DNA of 64,000 bases from Mesorhizobium koreense (GCF_031656215.1 NZ_CP134228.1:3553001-3617000), one strand, 5' to 3'. Counted from the stretch's first letter, positions 40,722 to 50,268 are shown. Program-made: numbers and translations. Notes: generated from the letters alone by a model not told the origin.

Positions 40722-41082
40722 ACAGGCATATCCGATCAGCCGGGATGCCCCGGCGGCTTGCCGTAGAACCTATGGCATAAGCCATCAATGTCGAACCACA
40801 ATCTTTTTCAAACGGAGGCAATCCGCACGCGCCCCCACGGCCGAGGCGCGCCCAGTTGCATCCCGTCACATTAAGCCAAGATAAAGGCCGCCCGACGCAT
40901 CGAACGCAAATCCCCGACGGATCCGGCTCCAACCGAACCCCCTCACGGGCCATGAAGGACATGAAGCGGGCATCGCCGTCAAGCCCCGGCTACCGCGTCG
41001 GCTCGCCATGGTCTATGACAGTGGGGGTCGGAGGCAGGCGGGCGCGTCCCCGGAGCTTCCAGACCAGATCTCGGGGGCAATC
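40722..41082. other. Intergenic region, glucan synthase/marC divergent promoters
   Basis: 361 bp between the divergent glucan synthase and MarC genes. No coding sequence is supported: the open frames here are short and unlike their neighbours. Both promoters should lie here, but I see no convincing -35/-10 pair. Confidence 0.4.
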
Positions 41083-41712
41083 GTGCCGAGCTACGACAGC
41101 CTGTTCAATGCTTTCGTCACCATCCTGGTGACCATCGACCCGCCCGGCCTGGCACCGCTCTTCCTTGCCCTCACCGCTGGAATGGATCGGGCGCAGCGCG
41201 GGCAGGTGGCGCTACGGGCAAGCATTATCGGCTTCGTGGTGCTCGTGCTTTTCGCTGTCGCCGGGACAGCGATCCTCGACATGTTCGGCATCACGCTTCC
41301 TGCCTTCCGCATCGCCGGCGGCCTGCTCCTCTTCTACATCTCGTTCGAGATGATCTTCGAGCAGCGACAGGACCGGAAAGAGAAAAGCGCAGAGGTGGCC
41401 ATCACGAAGGACCTGATCCACAACATCGCCGCCTTTCCCCTCGCCATACCGCTGATCGCCGGCCCCGGCGCCATATCGGCGACAGTACTGCTTTCCGGCG
41501 GGTTCCGTGGCGTCACCGCGCAGTTTGCGCTCGCGGCGATCATTCTCCTTTGCCTGTTCATCGCCTGGCTGGTCTTCATCCTTGCCGAGCGGATCGACCG
41601 CTTCCTTGGACAGACCGGACGCTCCATCCTGACCCGCCTTCTCGGCGTCATCCTGGCGGCGCTTGCCGTGCAATTCGTGGCCGACGGCGTAAAGGCCCTG
41701 ATCGCCGCCTAG
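41083..41712 (+). CDS. MarC family integral membrane protein
   Basis: A 209-residue membrane protein of the MarC family with six predicted membrane segments. Signatures are FVTILVTIDPPGLAPLFLAL near the N-terminus and FPLAIPLIAGPGAISATVLL in the middle. The function is unknown: MarC was once linked to multidrug resistance in E. coli, but this was not upheld. The GTG at 41083 has GGGGG six bases upstream and gives the family-typical start; the longer frame upstream is unlikely. The CDF transporter follows 74 bp later on the same strand. Confidence 0.92.
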   Translation: MPSYDSLFNAFVTILVTIDPPGLAPLFLALTAGMDRAQRGQVALRASIIGFVVLVLFAVAGTAILDMFGITLPAFRIAGGLLLFYISFEMIFEQRQDRKEKSAEVAITKDLIHNIAAFPLAIPLIAGPGAISATVLLSGGFRGVTAQFALAAIILLCLFIAWLVFILAERIDRFLGQTGRSILTRLLGVILAALAVQFVADGVKALIAA

Positions 41713-41786
41713 CGATTACCGGCCTGTCGCATTTCCGTATCCGATCCATATAGTACGGCTCGACCGCAACTCTGGAGAACGGCCGG

Positions 41787-42767
41787 ATGGCAACCACGCG
41801 CCACGATGCAAGCGGTAGCCGCTTCACGGTAATTGCCGCCATCGGCGCAAACGGCGCGATCGCAGTGGTCAAGTTCATCGCGGCTTTCTTCACCGGCTCG
41901 TCGTCCATGCTCTCGGAAGGCGTCCACTCGCTCGTCGACACGGCGAACGAGGCTTTGCTTCTCCTCGGCATCAACCGTTCCCGCCGCTTGCCGGACAAGC
42001 GCCATCCGTTCGGTTACGGCGTCGAACTCTATTTCTGGTCCTTCGTCGTGGCGATGCTGATCTTCGCGCTTGGCTCCGGAGTCTCGATCTATGAGGGCAT
42101 CCTGGCGTTCGGAGCGGGGCACGAGGTGGAGTCACCCATCGTGGCCTTTGTCGTGCTCGCCGCCGCCTTCGTCTTCGAAGGCATTTCCTGGACGGTCGCC
42201 TATCGCGAGTTCAACGCAACGCGCGGCGGACGCAGCTTTTTCCAGCATTTCCGGGCGCACAAGGATCCCGCCGTTTTCATCGTCCTGATGGAAGACAGCG
42301 CCGCCTGCGTCGGCGTCCTGATCGCCGCGGCAAGCCTCGCGCTCAGCCTGTGGACCGGCGACACGCGCTACGATGCGGCAGGCTCGATTGCCATCGGGAT
42401 CGTACTCGGCGTGACCGCCTATGTACTGGCCTACGAAACGAAGGACCTTTTGATAGGCGAGGCCGCGAATCCCGAGCTTTCGGCGGGGATTCGCCGGATG
42501 CTACAGGATCACCCGGACGTCGAAGCTGTTAACGAGCTGAGGACCGTGCATCTCGGTCCGCACGAAATCCTCGCCGTCGTCAGCCTCGATTTCGGGAGCG
42601 GCATTCCGTCGGAACAGGTCGAAGCGACGGTGAGCAATCTGGAACGGCAAATCCGGACGCGCTTCCCCGACGTACGGCGCGTCTATATCGAGGCGCAGGA
42701 CCACAAGGATCATCTCGCGCTTGCCGAGCAAGCGGTGATGGTCGAGTCGGCGCCGGGCGAAGCTTAG
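41787..42767 (+). CDS. Cation diffusion facilitator (ZnT9-like subgroup)
   Basis: A 326-residue CDF transporter that would move Zn2+, Mn2+ or a similar metal out of the cytoplasm against protons. Six membrane segments are present. The TM2 metal site is HSLVD, inside SMLSEGVHSLVDTANEALLL. The TM5 site reads EDSAACVGVL rather than the classical D/HxxxD, which resembles the SLC30A9 branch. The C-terminal cytoplasmic domain (about 215-320) has VNELRTVHLGPHEILAVV. The metal specificity cannot be read from this. It follows marC on the same strand. Confidence 0.9.
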   Translation: MATTRHDASGSRFTVIAAIGANGAIAVVKFIAAFFTGSSSMLSEGVHSLVDTANEALLLLGINRSRRLPDKRHPFGYGVELYFWSFVVAMLIFALGSGVSIYEGILAFGAGHEVESPIVAFVVLAAAFVFEGISWTVAYREFNATRGGRSFFQHFRAHKDPAVFIVLMEDSAACVGVLIAAASLALSLWTGDTRYDAAGSIAIGIVLGVTAYVLAYETKDLLIGEAANPELSAGIRRMLQDHPDVEAVNELRTVHLGPHEILAVVSLDFGSGIPSEQVEATVSNLERQIRTRFPDVRRVYIEAQDHKDHLALAEQAVMVESAPGEA

Positions 42768-42803
42768 GGCAGTATACTCCTTAGCCCACCAAGCTACGCC
42801 GGA

Positions 42804-45701
42804 TTACTCTCCCGATACCCGCGACAGGGCTGTTTCCAACCGCTCAGCCGTGGCGCGGTATTCTTCCAGCTTCTCCCGTTCGGCCGCGACGATCTCTTCA
42901 GGCGCGTTGGCGACGAATTTCTCGTTCGACAGCTTCTTCCCGATCCGCGCGATCTCGCCGGATGCCTTGGCGATCTCCTTGCGTAACCTCGCCGCCTCGG
43001 CGGCAAGGTCGATCAGATCGCCGAGCGGCAGGCAGGCGGTGGCCTCGCCGATGACGAGTTGCGCCGATGCCTTCAACGCCGCGTCGGCGAATGAAATGCC
43101 GGAAATGCGCGCTAGCCGGCCGATCGCCGCCTCATGGCGGGAGAGCCTTTCGCGGGTCGCCTCCCCTGCCCCGACCATGACCAGCGGCGCCATGGCCGAA
43201 GGCGGCACGTTCATCTCGGCGCGCACGGAGCGGATGCCGGAGATGAGCTCAACCAGCCAGTTCATTTCGTCGGCGGCCGCCTTGTCCTCGAATTCGGGCG
43301 CGGGCCATGCGGCGTGGCAGAGAAGCGACCGCCGCTCGCCATTGCCGGTCTCCGCCCAAAGCTCCTCCGTCATGAAGGGCATGAAGGGGTGGAGGAGCTT
43401 GTAGATCTCGTCCAGCGCGAAAGCCGCGACCGCCTGGCTTTCTGCCTTGGCAGCCTCGTCGTCGCCCATGAAGACAGGCTTCAGAAGCTCCAGATACCAG
43501 TCGCAGAATGTGTTCCAGACGAAGCGATAGGCCGCACTCGCCGCGTCATTGAAGCGGTAGGAAGTGATGGCGTCGGTGATCTGGCGCGCGGTATCCGAAA
43601 GCTCGGTCAGTATCCAGCGATTGAGTGTGAGTTTCGCCTCGTGCAGCACGAAATCGTCGTTGCGCGCAACGCCGTTCATCCCGGCGAAACGGGTCGCGTT
43701 CCAGAGCTTAGTGCCGAAATTGCGGTAGCCGGCGACGCGCGCCGGGTCGAGCTTCACGTCGCGCCCCTGCGCAGCCATGATGGCGAGCGTGAAGCGCAGC
43801 GCATCGGCGCCATACTCGTCGATCAGGACGAGCGGGTCGATGACGTTGCCCTTCGACTTCGACATCTTGGCGCCGTTCTTGTCGCGGACCAGCGCATGGA
43901 CATAGACGGTGTGGAACGGCTCCTCGTCCGTGAAATGGAGCCCCATCATCATCATGCGGGCGACCCAGAAGAAGATGATGTCGAAGCCGGTGACGAGCAC
44001 CGAGGTCGGATAATAGGTCTTCAATTCCGGCGTCTTGTCCGGCCAGCCGAGCGTCGAGAAAGGCCAGAGCGCCGAGGAGAACCAGGTGTCCAGCACATCC
44101 TCGTCGCGGGTCAGGATCTCTCCCGGCGCAAAGTTTTCAAGCCTATCCTGCACCCAGGCCTTCCATGGCCCTTCAAGGGCAAGATAGTGCTCGACGGCAA
44201 CGTCGAGCACTTCTTCCTCGGACTTGGCCACGAAGATATGCCCGTCCGGCCCATACCAGGCCGGAATCTGGTGGCCCCACCAGAGCTGGCGCGAGATGCA
44301 CCAGGGCTGGATGTTCTCCATCCAGTCGAAATAGGTCTTTTCCCAGCTCTTCGGCACGAAATTCGTGCGGCCTTCGCGAACCGAGGCGATCGCCGGCTTG
44401 GCAAGCGTCTCGGCGTCGGCAAACCACTGGTCGGTCAGCATCGGCTCGATCACCACGCCAGAGCGATCGCCGAAGGGCTGCATGATCTTCTTCGCTTCGA
44501 CATAGGGGATGGCGTTGCCATCGGAGTCCTTGACCGTGACCGCCAGGCCTTCGGCGTTGATGGCATCGACGATGCGCCTGCGTGCTTCATAGCGGTCGAG
44601 GCCGCGATATTCGTCAGGCACGAGGTTGATGGCATCGACGTCCGCCTCACCCGGCAATTCGCCGGTACGGACGATCTCGGCTGCGCGAGCGGCGCATTCG
44701 GCATAGGGCTCGCCGTCGTCGCGCATCGTCGCCGTACCGTTCATGAGACGGTAGAGCGGAATCCCGTTGCGGCGGGCGACCTGGTAGTCGTTGAAATCAT
44801 GCGCGCCGGTGATCTTGACCGCGCCAGAGCCGAAATCCGGATCGGGATATTCGTCGGTGATGATCGGGATGAGCCGGCGGTGCTCCTTCGGCCCAACCGG
44901 AATCTCGCACAGCTTGCCGACGATCGGTCGGTAGCGCTCGTCCGAGGGGTGGACCGCGACCGCGCCGTCGCCGAGCATGGTTTCGGGGCGGGTCGTCGCG
45001 ATGGAGATATAGTCGCGTTCTTCCTGGAAGGTGACGTTGCCGTCGGCATCCTTCTCGACATAGGTATAGGTCTCGCCGCCGGCCAGCGGATATTTGAAAT
45101 GCCACATATGGCCGTCGACTTCGCGGTTCTCCACTTCGAGGTCGGAGATGGCGGTCTCGAACTTCGGATCCCAGTTGACCAGCCGCTTGCCGCGATAGAT
45201 CAGGCCTTCGCGATAGAGCGTGACGAAGACCTCGATGACGGCCTTCGAAAGCCCCTCGTCCATGGTGAAGCGTTCCCTGCCCCAATCGCAGGACGCGCCG
45301 AGCCGCTTCAACTGGTTGACGATCTGGCCGCCGGACTCGGCCTTCCATTCCCAGACTTTTTCGATGAAGGCTTCGCGGCCAAGTTCGCGCCGATGGATTT
45401 GCTGTTCCATCAGACGGCGCTCGACCACCATCTGGGTGGCGATGCCGGCATGGTCCATGCCCGGCTGCCACAGCACGTTTTTGCCGCGCATACGCTCGAA
45501 GCGGACCATGATGTCCTGGAGTGTATTATTGAGCGCGTGACCCATGTGGAGCGAGCCGGTGACATTCGGCGGCGGAATGACGATCGTAAAGGGCTCAGCG
45601 CCCTCTTCCGCGCCCGCGCCGGCACGGAACGCGTCGGCCTCTTCCCAGCGGGCGGCGATCTTCGGCTCCACGCCGGCCGCGTCGTAATTCTTCTCAAGCA
45701 T
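42804..45701 (-). CDS. valS: Valyl-tRNA synthetase
   Basis: A 965-residue class I synthetase that charges tRNA-Val and edits threonine. HIGH appears in PPPNVTGSLHMGHALN, and KMSKSKGN marks the second catalytic motif. The CP1 editing domain lies between them. The C-terminal coiled coil (about 900-960) contacts the tRNA. The ATG at 45701 gives the typical MLEKNYDAAGVEPK start. The frame extends 29 codons further upstream without homology. The 960-codon antisense frame inside is a shadow. It converges on the CDF gene, 36 bp apart. Confidence 0.98.
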   Translation of the reverse strand: MLEKNYDAAGVEPKIAARWEEADAFRAGAGAEEGAEPFTIVIPPPNVTGSLHMGHALNNTLQDIMVRFERMRGKNVLWQPGMDHAGIATQMVVERRLMEQQIHRRELGREAFIEKVWEWKAESGGQIVNQLKRLGASCDWGRERFTMDEGLSKAVIEVFVTLYREGLIYRGKRLVNWDPKFETAISDLEVENREVDGHMWHFKYPLAGGETYTYVEKDADGNVTFQEERDYISIATTRPETMLGDGAVAVHPSDERYRPIVGKLCEIPVGPKEHRRLIPIITDEYPDPDFGSGAVKITGAHDFNDYQVARRNGIPLYRLMNGTATMRDDGEPYAECAARAAEIVRTGELPGEADVDAINLVPDEYRGLDRYEARRRIVDAINAEGLAVTVKDSDGNAIPYVEAKKIMQPFGDRSGVVIEPMLTDQWFADAETLAKPAIASVREGRTNFVPKSWEKTYFDWMENIQPWCISRQLWWGHQIPAWYGPDGHIFVAKSEEEVLDVAVEHYLALEGPWKAWVQDRLENFAPGEILTRDEDVLDTWFSSALWPFSTLGWPDKTPELKTYYPTSVLVTGFDIIFFWVARMMMMGLHFTDEEPFHTVYVHALVRDKNGAKMSKSKGNVIDPLVLIDEYGADALRFTLAIMAAQGRDVKLDPARVAGYRNFGTKLWNATRFAGMNGVARNDDFVLHEAKLTLNRWILTELSDTARQITDAITSYRFNDAASAAYRFVWNTFCDWYLELLKPVFMGDDEAAKAESQAVAAFALDEIYKLLHPFMPFMTEELWAETGNGERRSLLCHAAWPAPEFEDKAAADEMNWLVELISGIRSVRAEMNVPPSAMAPLVMVGAGEATRERLSRHEAAIGRLARISGISFADAALKASAQLVIGEATACLPLGDLIDLAAEAARLRKEIAKASGEIARIGKKLSNEKFVANAPEEIVAAEREKLEEYRATAERLETALSRVSGE

Positions 45702-45810
45702 CGGGAAAGTTCCAGATTTTCCGGACTGTTCAAGGCCGGGTGTAAACCGGATGCACCGCCGCAAGTCAACTGCGGCGGGTCCGCCCACTCAATCCGGATG
45801 CGCCGAGCCG

Positions 45811-46188
45811 CTAGGGGAAGCGCCTTTTGGCCGCCGCCATGGCAAGCACCTTGCCGGAGCCGTCGAGCGCCTCGACCGTCATGCGGTAGATATGCGGCGA
45901 AGGCGGGCACGGACCGCGGTAGCGAAAGGCGCCATAGGGAAGCTTGCCGTTGCCCGTATAGACGACGGTACCGCCGCCATGCGGATAGTCAGGCGCATCG
46001 AGATCGGTCATGTTGAAGCGCAGCTTTTTCGTCCCGGTGGGTGCGGCCGAAACCGTCATCGGCGGGGATTTAGGGTCGAAGCATTTTTTCGTCGGCCCCC
46101 AGGCCAAACTCAAGCCCATGGCCGAAGCGGTGATCGGCAATCCGATCGCCGCGATCAATGCGCACGCCGTGAAAACAAGTTTCTTCAT
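45811..46188 (-). CDS. Secreted PEBP/YbhB-like protein
   Basis: A 125-residue exported protein. A signal peptide (MKKLVFTACALIAAIG to TASA) is followed by a mature domain of about 100 residues resembling the phosphatidylethanolamine-binding (YbhB/YbcL) fold: FDPKSPPMTVSAAPTGTKKL, then NMTDLDAPDYPHGGG and RGPCPPSPHIYRMTVEALD. The DxDAP and GPCPP-H patterns are typical of PEBP, but the domain is shorter than usual (about 150). The ligand is unknown. It lies between valS and popZ. Confidence 0.75.
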   Translation of the reverse strand: MKKLVFTACALIAAIGLPITASAMGLSLAWGPTKKCFDPKSPPMTVSAAPTGTKKLRFNMTDLDAPDYPHGGGTVVYTGNGKLPYGAFRYRGPCPPSPHIYRMTVEALDGSGKVLAMAAAKRRFP

Positions 46189-46231
46189 CGGCCTTCCCCG
46201 CAAAGCCAGATAGGGCGCGTATCGTCCTTGT

Positions 46232-46927
46232 CTAACCGCGCGCGACCCGCTCAATCTCCTCGCGCACCAGCCGTTCGACCAGAACGGGAAGGTTGTTGTC
46301 CAGCCAGTCCTGCAGCATGGGCCGCATCATCTCCTCGGCGATTTCCTCGAAGCTACGGCGGCGGTTGGCCGAAAACGCCTCGTTGAGTTCCCCGAAGGCC
46401 GCCGCGACCTGCCGCCCGGCCTGTTCCGAAATAATGGCGGGCTTTACCTCCGGCGTCTTCTCTTCCTTCCGCCCGAAGGTCTTCAGCGACCCGAGCTCCT
46501 CGCTCAACTCAGCGATCATTTCTTCCTGATCGAGGCCGCCCTCGTCCGCAGCCTCCGCCAGCGCTTCCTCGATTGCGGATATTTCCGCCTTCGGAAAAGC
46601 CGGTTCGACGGCTTCGGATTTTACCTCCCCGGCAAAAGAGGGCGATGCCGAGCGGACCTCTGCCTGGATGTCGGCAAGGGAAACCGGCGACACCGATCTG
46701 GCCTTCTCGGCCTCACGCGCCTCGGCGCTCGCGCGAAGGTCGGCCCGGAAGCTTTCCACCTCGATCACGCTTCCCGGTCGGGCAGGCACCGGCTCTTCCG
46801 CCGTTGCCGCCACGGTTTCGTCCGTCTGCTGCCGCTGGGTGTCGCTGTCCTCGATGATCCTGCGGATGGATGCGAGAATCTCTTCCATCGAAGGTTCGCG
46901 CTGTGCGTTGTTGTTCGCTTGAGCCAT
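46232..46927 (-). CDS. popZ: PopZ-like polar organizing protein (DUF2497)
   Basis: A 231-residue acidic protein of the PopZ/DUF2497 family, the pole-organising hub that anchors chromosome origins in alphaproteobacteria. It has the diagnostic N-terminal helix EPSMEEILASIRRIIED and the C-terminal self-assembly region MLQDWLDNNLPVLVERLV, joined by a Glu/Ala/Pro-rich disordered linker. The ATG at 46927 gives the family start MAQANNNAQ. The neighbours tolC and valS match the order I recall in Hyphomicrobiales. Confidence 0.9.
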   Translation of the reverse strand: MAQANNNAQREPSMEEILASIRRIIEDSDTQRQQTDETVAATAEEPVPARPGSVIEVESFRADLRASAEAREAEKARSVSPVSLADIQAEVRSASPSFAGEVKSEAVEPAFPKAEISAIEEALAEAADEGGLDQEEMIAELSEELGSLKTFGRKEEKTPEVKPAIISEQAGRQVAAAFGELNEAFSANRRRSFEEIAEEMMRPMLQDWLDNNLPVLVERLVREEIERVARG

Positions 46928-47240
46928 CGTCACCTTAGCCGCCCCTTGTGACCGTTTCCCACGATGCCGGGCCACGGATCGCGGCCCCGAATCACCGGCA
47001 ACAGCGTAACCGACCGACGCGCGCGTGAGAATCCCCTGCCGCCGGCCGGGCCGTCTTTGTCACAGAGAATAGCTTCTGTGGGGAGTTCCGGGATTGAAGA
47101 CCGGAGAGATTGAAATCGGTCAGACTGTAGCGAAAACGGTGTCTGGCGAGCACCGAAGCGGAGCGTATTTCAGGTATGTGTGCACCGGAGCGCAGCCCAA
47201 CGCCATCTGCAGCTAGGCCTGACGGACTTCAATCGGTCTC
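46928..47240. other. popZ-tolC intergenic region with structured repeat
   Basis: 313 bp with no supported gene. Bases 47104-47123 and 47219-47242 form an imperfect inverted repeat (18 of 20 positions with a 4-base gap), the latter overlapping the tolC 3' end. Between them are two copies of a GCACCGRAGCG-type string (47150-47161 and 47182-47192). It could be the tolC terminator plus an intergenic repeat or small RNA. See finding. Confidence 0.45.
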
Positions 47241-48629
47241 TCAACGCCCGTCCGGCGTGCGCAGGCCGTACCACTTGTCCTTGACGGCGTTGTAGTGCTC
47301 CTCAGGCTGGTACTCGGCGACCTGCAGCCCGAGCCGGCCGGCCGAAAGCCTGCCGGTTGCCGACAGAATGGCGTAACTCGCCACCACCAGATCACGCTCG
47401 GCATTCACCTGGTTGATCTGCGCGTCGATGAGATCCGCCTGGGAGTTCAGGACGTCCAGCGTTGTCCGCTGGCCGACATTGCGCTCCTCGATAACACCGT
47501 CGAGCGCGAGTTGAGCCGCCTTTACCGCTTCGGCATTGGCGCGGGACGATTCCTTCGCGGCCTGATATTGCGCCCACGCTGCGGCGACGGCAGCGCGAAC
47601 CTGGTCGCGGCTGACATCGACCTGGATACGCGCCTGCCCGAGCGATTCCTTCGCCTGGCGGACCTCGGCCGACGCCCGGCCTCCCTGATAAATCGGTACG
47701 GTCAGCGACAACCCGATGCTGGCGGAGTTATTCCAGCCGTTCGGGCTGATCGTGCTGTCAGGAGAACGATGGGTGTAGTCGCGGTTCAGCCCGGCCTGCG
47801 CGGCGATGCTCGGCAGGAGCGTGCCTTCCGCGGACTTCACGGAGAATTCGGACGCATCGACCAGCGCCTCGGTGGCGCGAATGGCCGGATGCTCGGTGGC
47901 GGCGACAGCGAACGCCGCCGGAAGACTCGACGGAAGCAGCTTCGTGACCGGCCCGGCCGGCTGCAGTTTGCCCGGCTCGTCGCCGACGATCTGATGATAA
48001 ATGGCAGCGCTCGACAGGACCTGCGCGCGCGCGGCGCTCAACTGCGCGATGGCGAGCGCCTGGCTCGCCTGCGCCTGGGCGACGTCGGTGCGCGTGCCCT
48101 CGCCGACATCCAGTCTGGATTTCGCCGCTCGTACCTGCTCGTTCAGGAAGGCGAGGTTGCGCTCCCGGAATTTCGCGATCTGGCGGTTCAGGATCACGTC
48201 CATATAGGCGCTGGCGGCATTGAAAAGGGTCGTCTCTTCCGTATTGCGCAAATTCTCGCGCTGCGCCCGCACCTGCGCCTTGGCGGCGCGGACGTTGTTC
48301 AGCGTCTGGAACCCGTCAAAAAGCGTCTGCTGGATGGTGACGCCGAAGCCCCCCGTCGTCAGGCGGGTGCCGGCCTGCACGCCGACGCCGCTCTGGGAGG
48401 CGTAATTGATATCGCTCGAGCCCGCGATGACGGGACGCCAGCCGGACTTGGCGATCGCCACGCCCTCATCCGTGACGCGAACGCCGGCCCTGCCCGAATT
48501 GAGCGTCGAGTTATATTGATAGGCCTTCGTCAGCGCGCCGAAGATCGTTTCGGCCGACGCGGCCGAAATCCCGGTTCCGCTGACCGAAAGAAGAATGGCG
48601 GCGGCTATACTGTAGCGAGCAAGCGACAC
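47241..48629 (-). CDS. TolC family outer membrane efflux protein
   Basis: A 462-residue outer membrane factor of the TolC/OEP family that forms the exit duct for type I secretion or multidrug efflux. A signal peptide ends near SAASAE. Two internally homologous halves of long alpha-helical hairpins follow, with VQAGTRLTTGGFGVTIQQTL and LSLTVPIYQGGRASAEVRQA as the strand-turn signatures. The partner inner-membrane pump and adaptor are not in the window. The order pcm2-tolC-popZ-valS matches many Hyphomicrobiales as far as I recall. Confidence 0.94.
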   Translation of the reverse strand: MSLARYSIAAAILLSVSGTGISAASAETIFGALTKAYQYNSTLNSGRAGVRVTDEGVAIAKSGWRPVIAGSSDINYASQSGVGVQAGTRLTTGGFGVTIQQTLFDGFQTLNNVRAAKAQVRAQRENLRNTEETTLFNAASAYMDVILNRQIAKFRERNLAFLNEQVRAAKSRLDVGEGTRTDVAQAQASQALAIAQLSAARAQVLSSAAIYHQIVGDEPGKLQPAGPVTKLLPSSLPAAFAVAATEHPAIRATEALVDASEFSVKSAEGTLLPSIAAQAGLNRDYTHRSPDSTISPNGWNNSASIGLSLTVPIYQGGRASAEVRQAKESLGQARIQVDVSRDQVRAAVAAAWAQYQAAKESSRANAEAVKAAQLALDGVIEERNVGQRTTLDVLNSQADLIDAQINQVNAERDLVVASYAILSATGRLSAGRLGLQVAEYQPEEHYNAVKDKWYGLRTPDGR

Positions 48630-48798
48630 AACCTACCTCATGTCCGTTTGGCACGAATGCCGCACTGAAGTCCCGCCCGATCAAATTCCGATTGGAAAAT
48701 AACGGGACTTGATTAAAATTTCGAAAGCTGTGCGTCCCCGATATTCCGCCGGATACGCTTCGGCTACTCGATACGCTACCCCTTCAACTCCCCAACCA

Positions 48799-49467
48799 TC
48801 AAAACTCGAACGCCGGCGCGCGCCGGAATCCAGGAAGCGGCCGGATCGCCGCATTGAAGGCGCGGCGGCACGAAACCACACCGCCCTCCTTCACGCAAAT
48901 GCGCGCAATGCCGGCATTGCCCTCGCCGATGACGGCAACCAACCGCCCGCCCTCGTCCAACTGTCCGAAAAGCGCCTCTGGAACCTCGTCCACAGCGCCG
49001 CCGACCACAATTACGTCATAAGGAGCATTTTGTGGATAACCACCCTCAAGTGCGCCCTCGAAGACCGCCACATTGCCGAATCCGAGTTTGGCGAGCGTAA
49101 CACGCGCAGACTCGGCGAGACCAGCCTCGCATTCGAGCCCGTCGACCGAGCCGGCGAGTTGGGAAAGCACGGCGGATGAGTATCCGGTGCCGCAGCCGAC
49201 ATCGAGCACACGATCCGCGGGGCCGATGACGGCAAGCTGCACCAGTTTGGCGAACGGCGCCGGCTCCATCAGGTAGCGCGGGTGGCCGGAGGCTGTCGGG
49301 ATGTCGATATCCTCGTCCAGATAGGCCAGCGGACGGCGTATGGCGGGAAGGAATGCCTCGCGCGGGATAGAGCCCATGGCCGAGAGGATGCGCGCATCGG
49401 TTATGCCGGTGGTGCGCAATTGGCCGTCCACCATCTTGACCCGCAGATGCGCATATTCGGCTGTCAT
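48799..49467 (-). CDS. Protein-L-isoaspartate methyltransferase-like protein (second copy)
   Basis: A 222-residue SAM-dependent methyltransferase of the isoaspartate methyltransferase family. Motif I is VLDVGCGTGYSSAVLSQLAG at about 87-106, and the segment IPREAFLPA replaces the substrate-side motif of the first copy. It is diverged from the pcm at 9359-10012, and this group may act on another substrate. It is the gene next to tolC, about 170 bp away. A TATAAT box lies 43 bp before its ATG. Confidence 0.88.
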   Translation of the reverse strand: MTAEYAHLRVKMVDGQLRTTGITDARILSAMGSIPREAFLPAIRRPLAYLDEDIDIPTASGHPRYLMEPAPFAKLVQLAVIGPADRVLDVGCGTGYSSAVLSQLAGSVDGLECEAGLAESARVTLAKLGFGNVAVFEGALEGGYPQNAPYDVIVVGGAVDEVPEALFGQLDEGGRLVAVIGEGNAGIARICVKEGGVVSCRRAFNAAIRPLPGFRRAPAFEF

Positions 49468-49856
49468 GCTCTTTCGGCTCGTCCCCTGGCGCCTTGCCGC
49501 ACCGCTCTGATTATAGCGGCACGGAGGCATTGTTGGAATAGGAGCGCCGAGAACGCTCCGTAGACCGGCCCGCCCAAATCGCGACGATCATCGCGTGCGG
49601 TGTGACAAAATTAACCCTGGCGGTCAATCAATGACTGACCGAGACGCTTACGGCATTCTTCTTGCTGTTGCAGAAATACCCCATCGTCGAACGCGCGGTT
49701 CGGACAGGCGCGGCGTCCGGCGGCGAAGCGGGAAAGCCGGCACCGTGACCTCCATGATAGCAATTCGGAAGGGATACGGGCCCGGAACGGGCCTCCGGCA
49801 CTTGACGCCCAATACCTCTCCCAATATTGAGGCTCGACGCCGGTATCTCGCCGCGC
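49468..49856. other. Intergenic region between pcm2 and tRNA-Cys
   Basis: 389 bp with no supported gene. Minus-strand open frames across the tRNA (49628-50137 and 49648-50130) include the antisense translation of the tRNA and are not real genes. The region should hold the promoters of the pcm-like gene (candidate at 49510-49538) and of tRNA-Cys. Confidence 0.45.
49510..49538 (-). promoter_or_regulatory. Candidate promoter of the pcm-like gene
   Basis: A perfect TATAAT on the minus strand (49515-49510) lies 43 bp upstream of the ATG, with TTCCAA as a weak -35 box 17 bases before it. Confidence 0.35.
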
Positions 49857-49930
49857 GGCCTCGTGGCGGAGTGGTTACGCAGAGGACTGCAAATCCTTGC
49901 ACCCCGGTTCGATTCCGGGCGAGGCCTCCA
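49857..49930 (+). tRNA. tRNA-Cys (GCA)
   Basis: A full cloverleaf can be drawn. The 7-bp acceptor stem GGCCTCG pairs with CGAGGCC, the anticodon is GCA in GACTGCAAATC, and the T-arm is CCCGGTTCGATTCCGGG. The discriminator base is T, typical of tRNA-Cys, and CCA is encoded. tRNA genes are common integration sites; no second copy of its 3' end was seen in the rest of the window. Confidence 0.97.
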
Positions 49931-50083
49931 GACTTTCTTTCTAATGGAATCAGTGAGATAGGAAAGAAAGTATCCTGCCGAATGGCGAAATTCACGTTGC
50001 GTCGTATCGCAGCCGGCTTCCCTTGATTTCCAAGGGTTTCCACAGGGCGACGGTAACTCCGTGCGACATGAGATGCGACAAGA

Positions 50084-50125
50084 AAGCCCGCCCCAGCGGA
50101 CCGGGACGGGCTTAGCGGGTTTTTC
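50084..50125 (+). terminator. Intrinsic terminator downstream of tRNA-Cys
   Basis: The hairpin arms AAGCCCGCCCC (from 50084) and CGGGACGGGCTT (to 50113) pair with one G-T position, followed by AGCGGGTTTTTC. This is a good Rho-independent terminator about 150 bases past the tRNA. Confidence 0.5.
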
Positions 50126-50268
50126 AACAACGGCCACCGGGTTGGATTAGCTCGCAGTTGCAGTTGCGGCAGTGATCTGATTGCTCACCGCTGCACCGCG
50201 GCGGGCCGTCGTTACAGACGCTTACCTCCAAATGGCGATTGGACCATCCGTTCAGGTACCTTTTACGG

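Noticed and set aside
43134-46016. 960-codon open frame antisense to valS
   Set aside because: Same explanation: a shadow of valS with no domain, Arg/Asp/Gly-rich composition and no proper start.
49628-50137. Minus-strand frames across tRNA-Cys
   Set aside because: They translate the antisense of the tRNA (the SNRG and CSPLRNHSATRPRG segments), a known annotation artefact.
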